Positions 43,673-54,896 are shown, counted from the stretch's first letter. The stretch is 64,000 bases of DNA from Cylindrotheca closterium (GCA_933822405.4 CAKOGP040000336.1:7121-71120); one strand, 5' to 3'. The notes: generated by a model from the letters alone, not told the origin. Made by a program: numbers and translations.

Positions 43673-45292
43673 GGTTGTGGCAAGCTAAGCTTGTGGGTGA
43701 CTGAATACTATTGTTGTTGAAGCTCAAATCAAATCCCTTCGGTGTTTGGCACTTGCTGAAGCTATGATTTCGATCGCCATATGCCACTTACTCGCTGGAA
43801 CTCGTACCATATCCACGAAAAAAAGTCATGCAGTTTTTCTGGTCATAATTAATAGCCCATCGAATTTATTTCTCCTAGGAAAATCGTGAAATCAGACGCC
43901 GGCATGCCTCCCTATTTAACGATTTTGGTCTCCGGTCGACGAACTTTGTTAAAACCCCATGTCCACATCCTTGAAGAAATCGCTTTTGCACGATTCATGA
44001 TTTTTTGGAACCTGCGTGCGCGCGGAAAAGCTGCTGTACGTGTACTGTGAGCATTACTGCGGTAACGTGAAAAGAGAAACGTCTGTTGCCTCATCGTCTG
44101 ATCAATATTCAATATTGGTACGAACCGGTACGTGTATCAGCACCTTGCCAGCACAGTACCGGTACGAATATCGATACATACTGTATGATATTATATATTG
44201 TTCATGCATCAATATATAATCGACGTCTGGCATACAGATGCACTACTTGATTGAAATGATTATTGATGGTGAAGTCACGTTTACCGTTTACATACCGATA
44301 TGGTTTAACCCGATGGCATCATCTCATACCATTTATTTCCTGTTGGATTATTTCCGAGTTCGATCCTTTTATATTACATTGCGAAGAGTTCAAGAAGTCC
44401 AATCTGTCAGCTACGAAATCCAATTTGAAACGATGAATGTATAGGAATCTACCGGTACGGACCCCAGAAGAAGAGAAGTTGAAATCGGGTTCTTCGGCAA
44501 CCTGTATCATGATACATATGGAATGCATTCGGAGCTGCGATTGGGGAGTTTTCTATATCTCAAACATTCATTCATTCCACAATCAACCAATGTTGGACAA
44601 GCTGTTTCTGTCGATTGATTGGCGCATTGCACTTCACAGTTTTCACCTATGCGGTGACACGCTCCGCTATATCTACAATATGTCGGTGCCTTGTTGGATT
44701 GCGTAGAGGTTTTCGAGTTTTCATCTTTGCTAGAGTCGGTTTGACATCTTTCGGCAGGTCGTCATGGCCGCCATGGTGGGGGACAGCCACTCAACACTGC
44801 ACCAGCCTGTCGCTCGAGCAGTCTTTGACTTGGTCATAGATTGATTCGGCGTAAATCAAGCATACAGTGGTGCTATATGGCCTTACTGGGGTCGAGAAAC
44901 ACATGTACGCATATATTAAAAGTTCTCTATTTTAAAATTCACATTTGTCGTTCATGGATGAATTGTCTAATGGAGACTTTCTAGGCGCAAGCAATTGGAC
45001 CACACTTACCTGACTTGGGTGGCCAATTCCGCATTGTCCAGAACCTACTTGCCCAATGGCTGCAAGCAACGGCACCGCAGAATACAGCAGGGTCAGACCT
45101 TCATACAAGTTGCGAATATAATTTGCGATGGTTGGAGTGCTACTGTAGAGAAGTGATATTCGGCAACTGTTTTTCTGGAACATTTTAAGAGAGTAATAAC
45201 ACGAGTTGTATACTCGTAGTACCATACGAGATGACGTCCATACTGTACTGTACCTTTTGGGTTTTTGCTGCGTGGTCGAAGAAGTCAAAGTA
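43673..45292. other. Intergenic region between the membrane family and the HSF cluster
   Basis: About 1.6 kb. Several 60-150 codon open frames occur on both strands, but none shows a domain, good start context or splice-supported extension. No repeat copied elsewhere in the window was seen. Confidence 0.5.
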
Positions 45293-45392
45293 AGGTACAT
45301 CAGACAGATTAGATGAAGAATACGAGTACAAACCTCCACGACTACAGAATCAATTATTGCCCGAGTACTGCTATGGGTCACATATGTCCATT

Positions 45393-45428
45393 TACCACAC
45401 ACTTAAGATCTTTCAAACCGCGGGAACT
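45393..45428 (+). promoter_or_regulatory. Conserved 36-bp upstream element of HSF genes, copy 1
   Basis: TACCACACACTTAAGATCTT then TCAAACCGCGGGAACT. The same element lies upstream of HSF copies at 46728 and 48519 and, inverted, at 53079-53114 and 54430-54465. Conservation may reflect recent duplication rather than function. It is not a canonical HSE (the TTC and GAA are 12 bp apart). Confidence 0.4.
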
Positions 45429-45880
45429 GTGGACTCAATCAGTCACTCCATCGAAGAAAGAGGGGGGAGATACCATCCACTAAAGGGAGAATGACAAAAC
45501 AATTATAATAGTTTACAGGAAATATTGTTACTATTCATTTTCGGGAGTGAGCAATTCTCCTATCCTGTCATATGTTCACTTGAGAATTCCTGCGAACGGA
45601 AGTATACGATATTTTAGCATCTATGCGTATAAAAAGACACTTGTGCCGCTCAGAGATACATTCGCGTCTCTGTGCGTCTCGCTCTTATAATCGCTGAGGC
45701 TCGAACAACCCTCCGAAAGTCGCTGTTTGAGTTCATTCCTAGCGAATTCATATATGTTGACAACACACAAAAGATAATGGACGTATTCTGCACTCAGAGC
45801 GGCATCGAAACTACAAACCAGTTCTTCCCTCCATTATTTTTTCCCCGCTAGTACCAAAAATCACATTTTCTGCCGATCTG

Positions 45881-46538
45881 ATGAACCCACCCTTTCCGAA
45901 CCACCAGTCCAAAGCTGCTCCATGGACAACCGACTCCATCAACGCTTCGGCCATATGCAGGTTTCATTTATCAGTTTCCATGTAGATTGCATCAGATGTT
46001 GGAAACAGTGGAAAAGGAAGGCAACACGTCCATCATTTCATGGCTGCCGGGGCACCCACAAGATGCGTTCAAAGTCCACAAGAAAGAAGAATTCATGGAG
46101 CATGTGTTGCCGCGCTTCTTCGATCAGACCAAGTTCAAGTCGTTTCTACGACAACTGAACGTATGGGGATTTGAACGAATAAACGATTCAGGTCCAAGAC
46201 ACGGAGGCTACCGCCATTCATTATTCATCAAGAATCGGCCCGACTTATGTGCTGGAATGAAGAGAACGAAGATAAAGGGAGCGAAACAAGGAGATTCAGC
46301 CATGGGCTCGCAACAGCAGCTGTCGGAAACGGAGCTACAGCAAAATATCAATGCAATACTTTATCACAGTGCTGATGGTGATCATCAATGTGGAGGACAA
46401 AAGCGAGGCGGGACCAAAAGGAACGACGAAACGTCCTTCGATACCATTGAATATGAAAGGATACCAGACAATATTCCTGTTGCCGCGGAACTATCTCGCA
46501 TGTATGCAGAAGAGATGAAAGAGACAGACGGTTTCTGA
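45881..46538 (+). pseudogene. HSF-type transcription factor, frameshifted copy
   Basis: Copy of the intact minus-strand gene at 53304-53987. A 26-bp deletion after GACTCCATC (about 45940), flanked by a TC microhomology, shifts the frame so the ATG at 45881 reads to a stop within about 35 codons. The remaining frame from 45987 still encodes most of the DNA-binding domain (FLRQLNVWGFERI) and the C-terminal DTIEYERIPDNIPVAAELSR motif. An internal ATG at 45996 would drop the first helix of the domain, so normal DNA binding is unlikely. Confidence 0.8.
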
Positions 46539-46727
46539 TTATGAATCAGAGGATGATCCCCCAACTATCGGCTATGTTGCAAAAACAGGATCGTATGGTG
46601 CTGTGTGATAAGGTTCTTGAGTGTTTGGTTTTTTGGATGGTCAAGACGAAAAGAGAGTATGACTAAAACGGTGGTACTATATGCTTCACTAAAAGACTAT
46701 CGAGGTCCCATATGTCCCTAAACCCCA

Positions 46728-46763
46728 TACCACACACTTAAGACCTTTCAAACCACGGGAACT
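46728..46763 (+). promoter_or_regulatory. Conserved 36-bp upstream element of HSF genes, copy 2
   Basis: TACCACACACTTAAGACCTT then TCAAACCACGGGAACT, 388 bp upstream of the ATG at 47151. A TATATA run lies nearer the start at about 47024. Confidence 0.4.
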
Positions 46764-47150
46764 CGAGGACTGCATCAGATGAAAAGGACGGAGATAACAC
46801 CATTGATTACAGAAATTATTATTGACAATAATAGAAGTTGTTCTCGGGATCGCGCCATTCTCTCATGCTGTCCCCATGTCTTTTCGTCGAAACCTTTTAT
46901 ATATTACAGTATCATTCGTGCCGCTCAACGATACAGGTGCGTCTCTGTGCGTCGCTTCTTCTTCATTTACCTCCGGAAGAGATTTTGAGTCGCTGTTTGA
47001 GTTCTTTCAGACCGAATCTTTATATATGTTGACAAAACGCATGATTATAAGGACGCATTCTCCAGTCAAAGCGGCATCGAAAATAACGAGAAGCATTTCT
47101 TCACTCCACTTTTTTCGTCCTCTCCAACAATCACATTTTCTGCCCAAATC

Positions 47151-47882
47151 ATGAATGCACCCTTTCCGAGCCACCAGTCCAAAGCTACTCCTTGGACAAC
47201 TGATTCCATCTACGACGGAACTCAAAGCAATTCACCAACGCTTCCAGTTCGATATGGAGATTTCATTTATCAGTTTCCATGTAGATTGCATCAGATGTTG
47301 GAGACAGTGGAAAAGGAAGGCAACACGTCCATCATATCGTGGCTGCCAGGGCACCCGCAAGATACATTCAAAGTCCACAGAAAAGAAGAGTTCACGGAGC
47401 ATGTGCTGCCGCGCTTCTTCGATCAGACCAAGCTCAAGTCGTTTCTACGACAACTGAACGTATGGGGATTTGAACGAGTACTGGATTCAGGTCCAAGACA
47501 CGGAGGCTACCGCCATTCATTATTCGTCAAGAATCGGCCCGACTTATGTGCTGGAATGAGAAGAACGAAGATAAAGGGTAGGAAGCAAGGAGATCCAGCA
47601 GTGGGCTCGCAACAGCAGCTACCGGAAATGGAACCACAGCAAAATGAATTACTATCTCATCCCATCTTCGGTGATCATCGTCAATATCATGGAGGACAAC
47701 AGGAGCGAGGCGGAACAAAAATGAACGATATCCAAGACGAAACCTCCTTCGATACCATTGAATATGAAAGGATACCAGACAATATTCCTGTTGCCGCGGA
47801 CCTATCTCGCATGTATACAGAGGAAATGAAAAATACTATTTCTGATGACGAACACCCACTCCCCGCCCGCTACTTTTTTTAA
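47151..47882 (+). CDS. HSF-type transcription factor 1
   Basis: Single exon, 243 residues, ATG start. An HSF DNA-binding domain spans about residues 38-135: FIYQFPCRLHQMLETVE (helix 1), IISWLPGHPQDTFKV, VLPRFFDQTKLKSFLRQLN with WGFERV (recognition helix), then GYRHSLFVKNRPDL. The wing is shortened. A Gln-rich linker leads to a conserved C-terminal motif, SFDTIEYERIPDNIPVAADL. No leucine-heptad HR-A/B trimerisation region is visible; the protein is much shorter than yeast or animal HSFs. Probably a nuclear DNA-binding factor. Its first 312 bp are inside the inverted-repeat arm. Confidence 0.9.
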   Translation: MNAPFPSHQSKATPWTTDSIYDGTQSNSPTLPVRYGDFIYQFPCRLHQMLETVEKEGNTSIISWLPGHPQDTFKVHRKEEFTEHVLPRFFDQTKLKSFLRQLNVWGFERVLDSGPRHGGYRHSLFVKNRPDLCAGMRRTKIKGRKQGDPAVGSQQQLPEMEPQQNELLSHPIFGDHRQYHGGQQERGGTKMNDIQDETSFDTIEYERIPDNIPVAADLSRMYTEEMKNTISDDEHPLPARYFF

Positions 47883-48010
47883 GACACCAGCTACCACATA
47901 GAATGATGATAGAAGATGTACCATGGTAAAGATATAGAAAAATGGATAGTCTACGATATCGACGTCATTTCACTGCTGTAGTGGGTTGGTTTGCATAGTG
48001 AGCCTAATAC

Positions 48011-48450
48011 CGCTTTGAAATGCTTTTCTATGATTGTTGGTCGTCAAGTGAATGATCGAATCTAAACAGCGTGATTGATTCCGGCTGCGTTGTACTTCAG
48101 AACATAATTGTAAAAGTTTTGGTGAGATTCCTACGAATTCCAGTGTTACGTCAGTATCACTGCTTATTTCCGTCCCACTCGCTTTTCTAAACAAGTGCGA
48201 TCTGAAATGTTGACGTCAGTGTCACTGCTTTTTTGGCGTGTTGGCCCCAAACGCTTTGAAATGCTTTTCTATGATTGTTGGTCGTGAAGTGAATGAACCT
48301 TTAAACAGCGTGATTCCGGCAGTTTTACTTCAGAACAGCTATTGCAAAAGTTTTTGTGAGCTGTATCAATGGTTATTCTAAACAAGTACCAGGTGGTACG
48401 ATCTGAAATGTTGACGTCAGTGTCAATCCTATTTTTTGGCGTGTTGTTCC
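48011..48450. repeat. Imperfect tandem duplication of about 200-240 bp
   Basis: CGCTTTGAAATGCTTTTCTA with following TGATTGTTGGTCGT occurs at 48011 and 48252, and GATCTGAAATGTTGACGTCA at about 48199 and 48399. It lies in the upstream region of the second intact HSF copy and is non-coding. Confidence 0.8.
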
Positions 48451-48518
48451 CAGTCCTTCTCGGATGATCTGGAATGATTTCGATTTCATTGAAACGCTGT
48501 CTTGGATATTTGGACACT

Positions 48519-48554
48519 TACCACACACTTAAGACCTTTCAAACCGCGGGAACT
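48519..48554 (+). promoter_or_regulatory. Conserved 36-bp upstream element of HSF genes, copy 3
   Basis: TACCACACACTTAAGACCTT then TCAAACCGCGGGAACT, 236 bp upstream of the ATG at 48790. A TTTATATACC stretch at about 48654 is a possible TATA box. Confidence 0.4.
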
Positions 48555-48789
48555 CGTGGATCACCAGAGCAGACCGAAATATTGGTTTGAGTCATTTTTG
48601 GGAATGCACGGAAGAGATTTTGAGTCGCTGTTTGAGTTCTTTCAGACCGAATCTTTATATACCGGTACCTATGTTGACAACGCATGATTATAAGGACGTA
48701 TTCTCCAGTCAAAGCGGCATCGAAAATAGACGCTAGTTCTTCGCTCCACTTTTTCGTCCTCTCCAACAATCACATTTTCTGCCCAAATC

Positions 48790-49521
48790 ATGAATACACC
48801 CTTTCCGAGCCACCAGTCCAAAGCTACTCCTTGGACAACTGATTCCATCTACGACGGAACTCAAAGCAATTCACCAACGCTTCCAGTTCGATATGGAGAT
48901 TTCATTTATCAGTTTCCATGTAGATTGCATCAGATGTTGGAGACAGTGGAAAAGGAAGGCAACACGTCCATCATATCGTGGCTGCCAGGGCACCCGCAAG
49001 ATACATTCAAAGTCCACAGAAAAGAAGAGTTCACGGAGCATGTGCTGCCGCGCTTCTTCGATCAGACCAAGCTCAAGTCGTTTCTACGACAACTGAACGT
49101 ATGGGGATTTGAACGAGTACTGGATTCAGGTCCAAGACACGGAGGCTACCGCCATTCATTATTCGTCAAGAATCGGCCCGACTTATGTGCTGGAATGAGA
49201 AGAACGAAGATAAAGGGTAGGAAGCAAGGAGATCCAGCAGTGGGCTCGCAACAGCAGCTACCGGAAATGGAACCACAGCAAAATGAATTACTATCTCATC
49301 CCATCTTCGGTGATCATCGTCAATATCATGGAGGACAACAGGAGCGAGGCGGAACAAAAATGAACGATATCCAAGACGAAACCTCCTTCGATACCATTGA
49401 ATATGAAAGGATACCAGACAATATTCCTGTTGCCGCGGACCTATCCCGCATGTATACAGAGGAAATGAAAAATACTATTTCTGATGACGAACACCCACTC
49501 CCCGCCCGCTACTTTTTTTAA
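48790..49521 (+). CDS. HSF-type transcription factor 2, near-identical tandem copy
   Basis: Single exon, 243 residues, differing from the gene at 47151 at one visible residue (MNTP instead of MNAP). The near-identity extends upstream into the promoter (from about 48604) and stops a few bases past the stop codon, so the duplication is recent. It carries the whole DNA-binding domain and the C-terminal motif; no HR-A/B region. Confidence 0.9.
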   Translation: MNTPFPSHQSKATPWTTDSIYDGTQSNSPTLPVRYGDFIYQFPCRLHQMLETVEKEGNTSIISWLPGHPQDTFKVHRKEEFTEHVLPRFFDQTKLKSFLRQLNVWGFERVLDSGPRHGGYRHSLFVKNRPDLCAGMRRTKIKGRKQGDPAVGSQQQLPEMEPQQNELLSHPIFGDHRQYHGGQQERGGTKMNDIQDETSFDTIEYERIPDNIPVAADLSRMYTEEMKNTISDDEHPLPARYFF

Positions 49522-50266
49522 GATACCGGCTATGAGGATGTAAAAACAGGATATAAATATCGAAAATGACGATAGAAGATGTAAACATAGGGAAAAATAG
49601 AACAAAGCTATGATATGCAATATATTATTGACGCCAGTTTCCCTGCTCTAGTTGTGTATTTTAGGTTGTAAGCGCTTATTTTTGCTGATTATTCGAGCCT
49701 ATCCCGCACTGTTCGTTTTCTCTGTGGTAGTATTTTTTGGTCGTAAAATTTCAGATTGAATGAAAAACTAAGCAGTAAAATATGCGGTGCCGGCAGTTTT
49801 TTTAGTTTGGAAGCAAAACCAAGTTCGCGAGAAGATTCCGCCATATTATAGCGTCATCATCGGATCCCACGCACGCCGTTCAATTCGGGAATCTCCATGT
49901 GCTCCCGTTGTAGGTACCAGGTACCTCAACAGTCGTCGGCGTTCGTCTGCCAAAAGAGCGGTGCAAGAGAGTAGGAACTGTCGCTATTCTTACCACTATT
50001 GTTCGTACGATTCAAGTTATACGCAGCATTTTTTAATGTAGTACTGCAAAAGAGAAGCTTGATCTACACATCTCCTAGCTACAGTTATGGGGTCTCTCAT
50101 GAACTATTAGTCTATTCGTACATGTTAATGTCTGCAGTTGTAGGCGACGGAGTGCTTGTGTTGGTAGCACCAGCAGCAGTATCAAGTGTAATCCACTATT
50201 ATGGATCATAGCATGCGTCATCGTTTCATTCGAGGATACCGCCATGATCAACTCCAGAAGAAAGGA
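49522..50266. other. Intergenic region, nothing recognised
   Basis: Short open frames only, lacking domains or good starts. Confidence 0.5.
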
Positions 50267-51200
50267 CTAGAGGAGAAGTGAATCATCGAGAATGTCATCT
50301 CCGAAAACGGATGACGCAGGTTGACTCCAAGTGTCAGCATCATCTTCAACCAAAGCAGTCAGATTCTCCTGGTCCTCCAGCAGGTCTATGCCGTCCACCA
50401 AATCGAGAAGAGAATCGATTCCTTTCATCTCTTCTGAAAGAATTTTTTAGTTGTATGTTAGAGCACAAATTGCCATGAAAGGATATGGAGAATGTCAATC
50501 AGTAGTTAGACATACCTTTTTCCTTTCGAAGGAAATCGTCCATATGTTGTTGCACTTGGAGATCGAGTTCCTGGTCTTCTTTCAAGCAATCTTCCTTATA
50601 CTGCTTACGAAACGAGGTTCCGAAGTCGCTCCACATGTTGTCAATGAATTCTTGATCCGAAAGTTCCGTAATATCGTCTTCCTCGTTCTCAAGTTGTTGG
50701 GAGAATAGTCGACCGGCTGGCAATTCGACATCATCAACGGTTTCAAAGACTACAGTCTTCTTCTTTCCCGAGTTGACTGCAGTGCTAGTCGCTCGTGGAA
50801 GCACCGCATTTTGAGAAGGCTTTTTGGTGACGCTCGTGGGAGCAAGATTACTCATGGATGCTGCTAGTGGTTTCCGAATATTAGACGATGTAGGTTGTTT
50901 GGATGTGGACTTGGGAAGCAAGGGTTTTTGCTGGAGGTTTGACCTAGGAGTGAAGGCTGCCTTTTTCAAGGCAACATTGTTTTGGTTTCCACCATTCGAC
51001 TTTGATCCAGAAGCCAATGGCTTTTTGTTGGAAATATCACCAAAGGCTCGCCTCTTCATGCTGGCGCCAGGAGTTGAGAGTGATGCTGCCTGCTTGGTAG
51101 AGGCTGTAGTGTTCATGGCATTCTCATTGGACACAATCGGCCGAAAGGATACAGATGTATTTGAAGAGGATGGCATCACTGTGGATCGAGGCGCAAACAT
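50267..51200 (-). CDS. Disordered protein with D-box-like motif, possible securin-like
   Basis: Two exons read 5' to 3': 51200-50516 and 50433-50267, separated by an 82-bp intron (GTATGT...TTTCAG), giving 283 residues. The first 150 residues are basic, Ser/Lys/Pro-rich and probably disordered. KRRAFGDISNKK near residue 50 resembles a destruction box (RxxL/FxxxxN) for the anaphase-promoting complex. After KKTVVFETVDDVELPAGRLF the protein turns acidic (EDDITELSDQEFIDNMWSDF) and ends in an acidic exon 2 segment (DLVDGIDLLEDQENL). A basic N-terminal half with a D-box and an acidic C-terminal half is the layout of securins, which are hardly conserved in sequence. Function is inference. Confidence 0.6.
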
Positions 51201-51802
51201 GGTTTTCAGGATACGAGAGAATTGTTGTTTTTGAAAGAAAACGGCGGGCCTGTGCCTGATGTGGACGAATGAATGCGGATTGATTGGTGGATGAAACTCA
51301 GTCTGAAGTTTATTGCTTCAGTGCTGTTTCAGTCTGCCCAAAGAATTTTCAGCGAACGTAATTGGTGGATGAATAGATGAGACTTTTTCTGTAATGGTCT
51401 TTTTGTCTTTTCCTCTTTGAAGGACGTCGTTGTTGCTGCGGTTTTATATTGCGGTCTGCGATATGCATGAGGATATGCATTCAATTGTCCATTATTTCAT
51501 TTGAAAACTTTTTCGAGCGTTGGCTGGCTCGAATGAAAACAAACGGTGTTCGTATCCTCATATAAATATAACGGTAATACAACGCTTCGTGTTGGACCCG
51601 TTCGATCCAACTACAGTTGAAAAATTCAAAAGCATTTCTGATTGGAGTAGGTATTACCAGGTACCGTACGTGTAGTAGTAGGAAGATGCAAAACATACCC
51701 CCCGGCAGTACAAGTGTGAGAATGAATCTTCAATGAGCCACGTGGCAAGATTTGGTGTGTACCAAATGTCAAGCCATTTATGAAGTCAAGACCAAAGCAA
51801 CT

Positions 51803-52366
51803 ATGGAACACATCGATAGGGCCTTGTATTTCAACCGAATTTCTGGTGGATCCTTTCGAGCAGCATGTCGATTGGAAAACTCCAGGCCTTCAGATCAGAA
51901 ACGATACCTTGTGTTGCTCCCAAGGAATGCTACCACCAACAAAAGCGGACAATTGGTGCATCCAGTCCAAGTGGGGGAAATCTCCACGATCCTTCCAGCC
52001 GCCTGTGACTCATCATTTAACGTAAATACACCAGGCATTGCTATAAGAAGCATTGTTTCGTTGAAGAAACAGAGTGTATCACTCAGTGATGGAAAGTTCA
52101 AAACAACGAGACACTGGTTCGACCTGCCGAAATCCGTTGTTGCCAGACCACTGAAGGAAATTGCAAGAGAAGTATTTTTGAAGCGCTTCTCCGAGGATGA
52201 TCTGGAAAGGTTGGAGTCCAAGTATATACTCGATGTTACCATTGCGGGATCAGAAAAAAAGGAGGAGGCAGACACCATTATTGATGGCCATGATGAAGTT
52301 TTTGCCAACACAATAATCGAGTTGCCTCAGGTGGATGACTGGGAGGATCACTCTGAGGATGAGTGA
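51803..52366 (+). CDS. Unrecognised protein with acidic C-terminus
   Basis: Frame of 187 residues from the ATG at 51803 (MEHIDRALYFNRISGG); the frame is open upstream to 51752 without an ATG, so an upstream exon is possible. The body has alternating strands (KRYLVLLPRNAT, VGEISTILPAAC, HWFDLPKSVVARPL) and ends with VDDWEDHSEDE. No family is recognised. Its stop codon is only 14 bp from the inner edge of the inverted-repeat arm, so that duplication fixed its downstream neighbour. Confidence 0.6.
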   Translation: MEHIDRALYFNRISGGSFRAACRLENSRPSDQKRYLVLLPRNATTNKSGQLVHPVQVGEISTILPAACDSSFNVNTPGIAIRSIVSLKKQSVSLSDGKFKTTRHWFDLPKSVVARPLKEIAREVFLKRFSEDDLERLESKYILDVTIAGSEKKEEADTIIDGHDEVFANTIIELPQVDDWEDHSEDE

Positions 52367-52370
52367 GTCA

Positions 52371-52691
52371 TTAATCATGTACGTTCAGTTGTCGTAGAAA
52401 CGACTTGAGCTTGGTCTGATCGAAGAAGCGCGGCAGCACATGCTCCGTGAACTCTTCTTTTCTGTGGACTTTGAATGTATCTTGCGGGTGCCCTGGCAGC
52501 CACGATATGATGGACGTGTTGCCTTCCTTTTCCACTGTCTCCAACATCTGATGCAATCTACATGGAAACTGATAAATGAAATCTCCATATCGAACTGGAA
52601 GCGTTGGTGAATTGCTTTGAGTTCCGTCGTAGATGGAATCAGTTGTCCAAGGAGTAGCTTTGGACTGGTGGCTCGGAAAGGGTGCATTCAT
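52371..52691 (-). pseudogene. HSF-type gene truncated at the inverted-repeat breakpoint
   Basis: The first 103 codons are identical in protein to the gene at 47151, up to FLRQLN of the recognition helix; the repeat arm ends at 52380 and the frame runs into two foreign residues and a stop. The DNA-binding domain is incomplete and the C-terminal motif is lost. Confidence 0.9.
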
Positions 52692-54565
52692 GATTTGGGC
52701 AGAAAATGTGATTGTTGGAGAGGACGAAAAAAGTGGAGTGAAGAAATGCTTCTCGTTATTTTCGATGCCGCTTTGACTGGAGAATGCGTCCTTATAATCA
52801 TGCGTTTTGTCAACATATATAAAGATTCGGTCTGAAAGAACTCAAACAGCGACTCAAAATCTCTTCCGGAGGTAAATGAAGAAGAAGCGACGCACAGAGA
52901 CGCACCTGTATCGTTGAGCGGCACGAATGATACTGTAATATATAAAAGGTTTCGACGAAAAGACATGGGGACAGCATGAGAGAATGGCGCGATCCCGAGA
53001 ACAACTTCTATTATTGTCAATAATAATTTCTGTAATCAATGGTGTTATCTCCGTCCTTTTCATCTGATGCAGTCCTCGAGTTCCCGTGGTTTGAAAGGTC
53101 TTAAGTGTGTGGTATGGGGTTTAGGGACATATGGGACCTCGATAGTCTTTTAGTGAAGCATATAGTACCACCGTTTTAGTCATACTCTCTTTTCGTCTTG
53201 ACCATCCAAAAAACCAAACACTCAAGAACCTTATCACACAGCACCATACGATCCTGTTTTTGCAACATAGCCGATAGTTGGGGGATCATCCTCTGATTCA
53301 TAATCAGAAACCGTCTGTCTCTTTCATCTCTTCTGCATACATGCGAGATAGTTCCGCGGCAACAGGAATATTGTCTGGTATCCTTTCATATTCAATGGTA
53401 TCGAAGGACGTTTCGTCGTTCCTTTTGGTCCCGCCTCGCTTTTGTCCTCCACATTGATGATCACCATCAGCACTGTGATAAAGTATTGCATTGATATTTT
53501 GCTGTAGCTCCGTTTCCGACAGCTGCTGTTGCGAGCCCATGGCTGAATCTCCTTGTTTCGCTCCCTTTATCTTCGTTCTCTTCATTCCAGCACATAAGTC
53601 GGGCCGATTCTTGATGAATAATGAATGGCGGTAGCCTCCGTGTCTTGGACCTGAATCGTTTATTCGTTCAAATCCCCATACGTTCAGTTGTCGTAGAAAC
53701 GACTTGAACTTGGTCTGATCGAAGAAGCGCGGCAACACATGCTCCATGAATTCTTCTTTCTTGTGGACTTTGAACGCATCTTGTGGGTGCCCCGGCAGCC
53801 ATGAAATGATGGACGTGTTGTCTTCCTTTTCCACTGTTTCCAACATCTGGTGCAATCTACATGGAAACTGATAAATGAAACCTGCATATGGCCGAAGCGT
53901 TGACGAACTGCTTTGAGCTTCCTCGTAGATGGAGTCGGTTGTCCATGGAGCAGCTTTGGACTGGTGGTTCGGAAAGGGTGGGTTCATCAGATCGGCAGAA
54001 AATGTGATTTTTGGAGGTAAGAACTGGTTTGTATTTTCGATGCCGCTCTGAGTGCAGAATACGTCCATTATCTTTTGTGTGTTGTCAACATATATGAATT
54101 CGCTAGGAATGAACTCAAACAGCGACTTTCGGAGGGTTGTTCGAGCCTCAGCGATTATATAGCAAATGAAGAAGAGCGAGGCGCACAGAGACGCGAATGT
54201 ATCTCTGAGCGGCACAAGTGTCTTTTTATACGCATAGATGCTAAAATATCGTATACTTCCGTTCGCAGGAATTCTCAAGTGAACATATGACAGGATAGGA
54301 GAATTGCTCACTCCCGAAAATGAATAGTAACAATATTTCCTGTAAACTATTATAATTGTTTTGTCATTCTCCCTTTAGTGGATGGTATCTCCCCCCTCTT
54401 TCTTCGATGGAGTGACTGAGTGAGTCCATAGTTCCCGCGGTTTGAAAGATCTTAAGTGTGTGGTAAATGGACATATGGGACCCATAGCAGTACTCGGGCA
54501 ATAATTGATTCTGTAGTCGTGGAGGTTTGTACTCGTATTCTTCATCTAATCTGTCTGATGTACCT
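52380..54565 (-). repeat. Right arm of a 2.2-kb inverted duplication
   Basis: Reverse-complement copy of 45293-47462. It contains the truncated HSF and the intact HSF at 53304-53987 plus their upstream elements (inverted 36-bp elements at 53079-53114 and 54430-54465). The arms are separated by a 4.9-kb spacer. Confidence 0.92.
53304..53987 (-). CDS. HSF-type transcription factor 3 (intact partner of the frameshifted copy)
   Basis: 227 residues from the ATG at 53987 (MNPPFPNHQSK), chosen by alignment with the MNAPFPSHQ start of the other genes; the frame is open further upstream without need. DNA-binding domain: FIYQFPCRLHQM, IISWLPGHPQDAFKV, FFDQTKFKSFLRQLN, WGFERI, GYRHSLF. Gln-rich linker and SFDTIEYERIPDNIPVAAEL follow. 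No HR-A/B region. The left-arm copy is disrupted, so this may be the functional one. Confidence 0.88.
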   Translation of the reverse strand: MNPPFPNHQSKAAPWTTDSIYEEAQSSSSTLRPYAGFIYQFPCRLHQMLETVEKEDNTSIISWLPGHPQDAFKVHKKEEFMEHVLPRFFDQTKFKSFLRQLNVWGFERINDSGPRHGGYRHSLFIKNRPDLCAGMKRTKIKGAKQGDSAMGSQQQLSETELQQNINAILYHSADGDHQCGGQKRGGTKRNDETSFDTIEYERIPDNIPVAAELSRMYAEEMKETDGF

Positions 54566-54896
54566 GTGGTGTAGACGTGTAGACTTGTATAAGCTATAAG
54601 CTTAGTGCACTGTCTTTGATGCGTGTTGTTGTTAGGAAGTTATATTAATATCGGTATAATATGAACAATGCATTGCATGATGAGTATTATAATATATACT
54701 GTACAGTATGGTGTTGCAACCTCCCTACCGATACACGTGGAACGATATGATGATGCGTACGTGTACCTTCGACTCGTGATGTGGTCTGTACGTCGAGCGC
54801 ACATATTCTTGCGATTTTTGTATTTTGATTTCTTATTTTTAACTGCGTTATTGACATTATATCCATCATATATATCACGCCCCGCATCGATTGGCA

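Larger units (their letters stand above)
45293..47462 (+). repeat. Left arm of a 2.2-kb inverted duplication
   Basis: This segment reappears on the other strand at 52380-54565. The outer edges share AGGTACATCAGACAG and diverge beyond it; the inner edges share CAACTGAACGTA and then diverge. Within it lie a frameshifted HSF copy and the first 312 bp of an HSF gene. Small indels separate the arms (about 23-bp insertion near 45826-45850 and a 26-bp deletion after 45940, both in this arm). Confidence 0.92.

Noticed and set aside
43673..45292. Several 60-150 codon frames in the spacer
   Set aside because: No domain, poor starts and no splice-supported extension.
45393..45428. Heat-shock element in the HSF leaders
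   Set aside because: TTC and GAA are 12 bp apart, not in 5-bp register, so it is not a canonical HSE.
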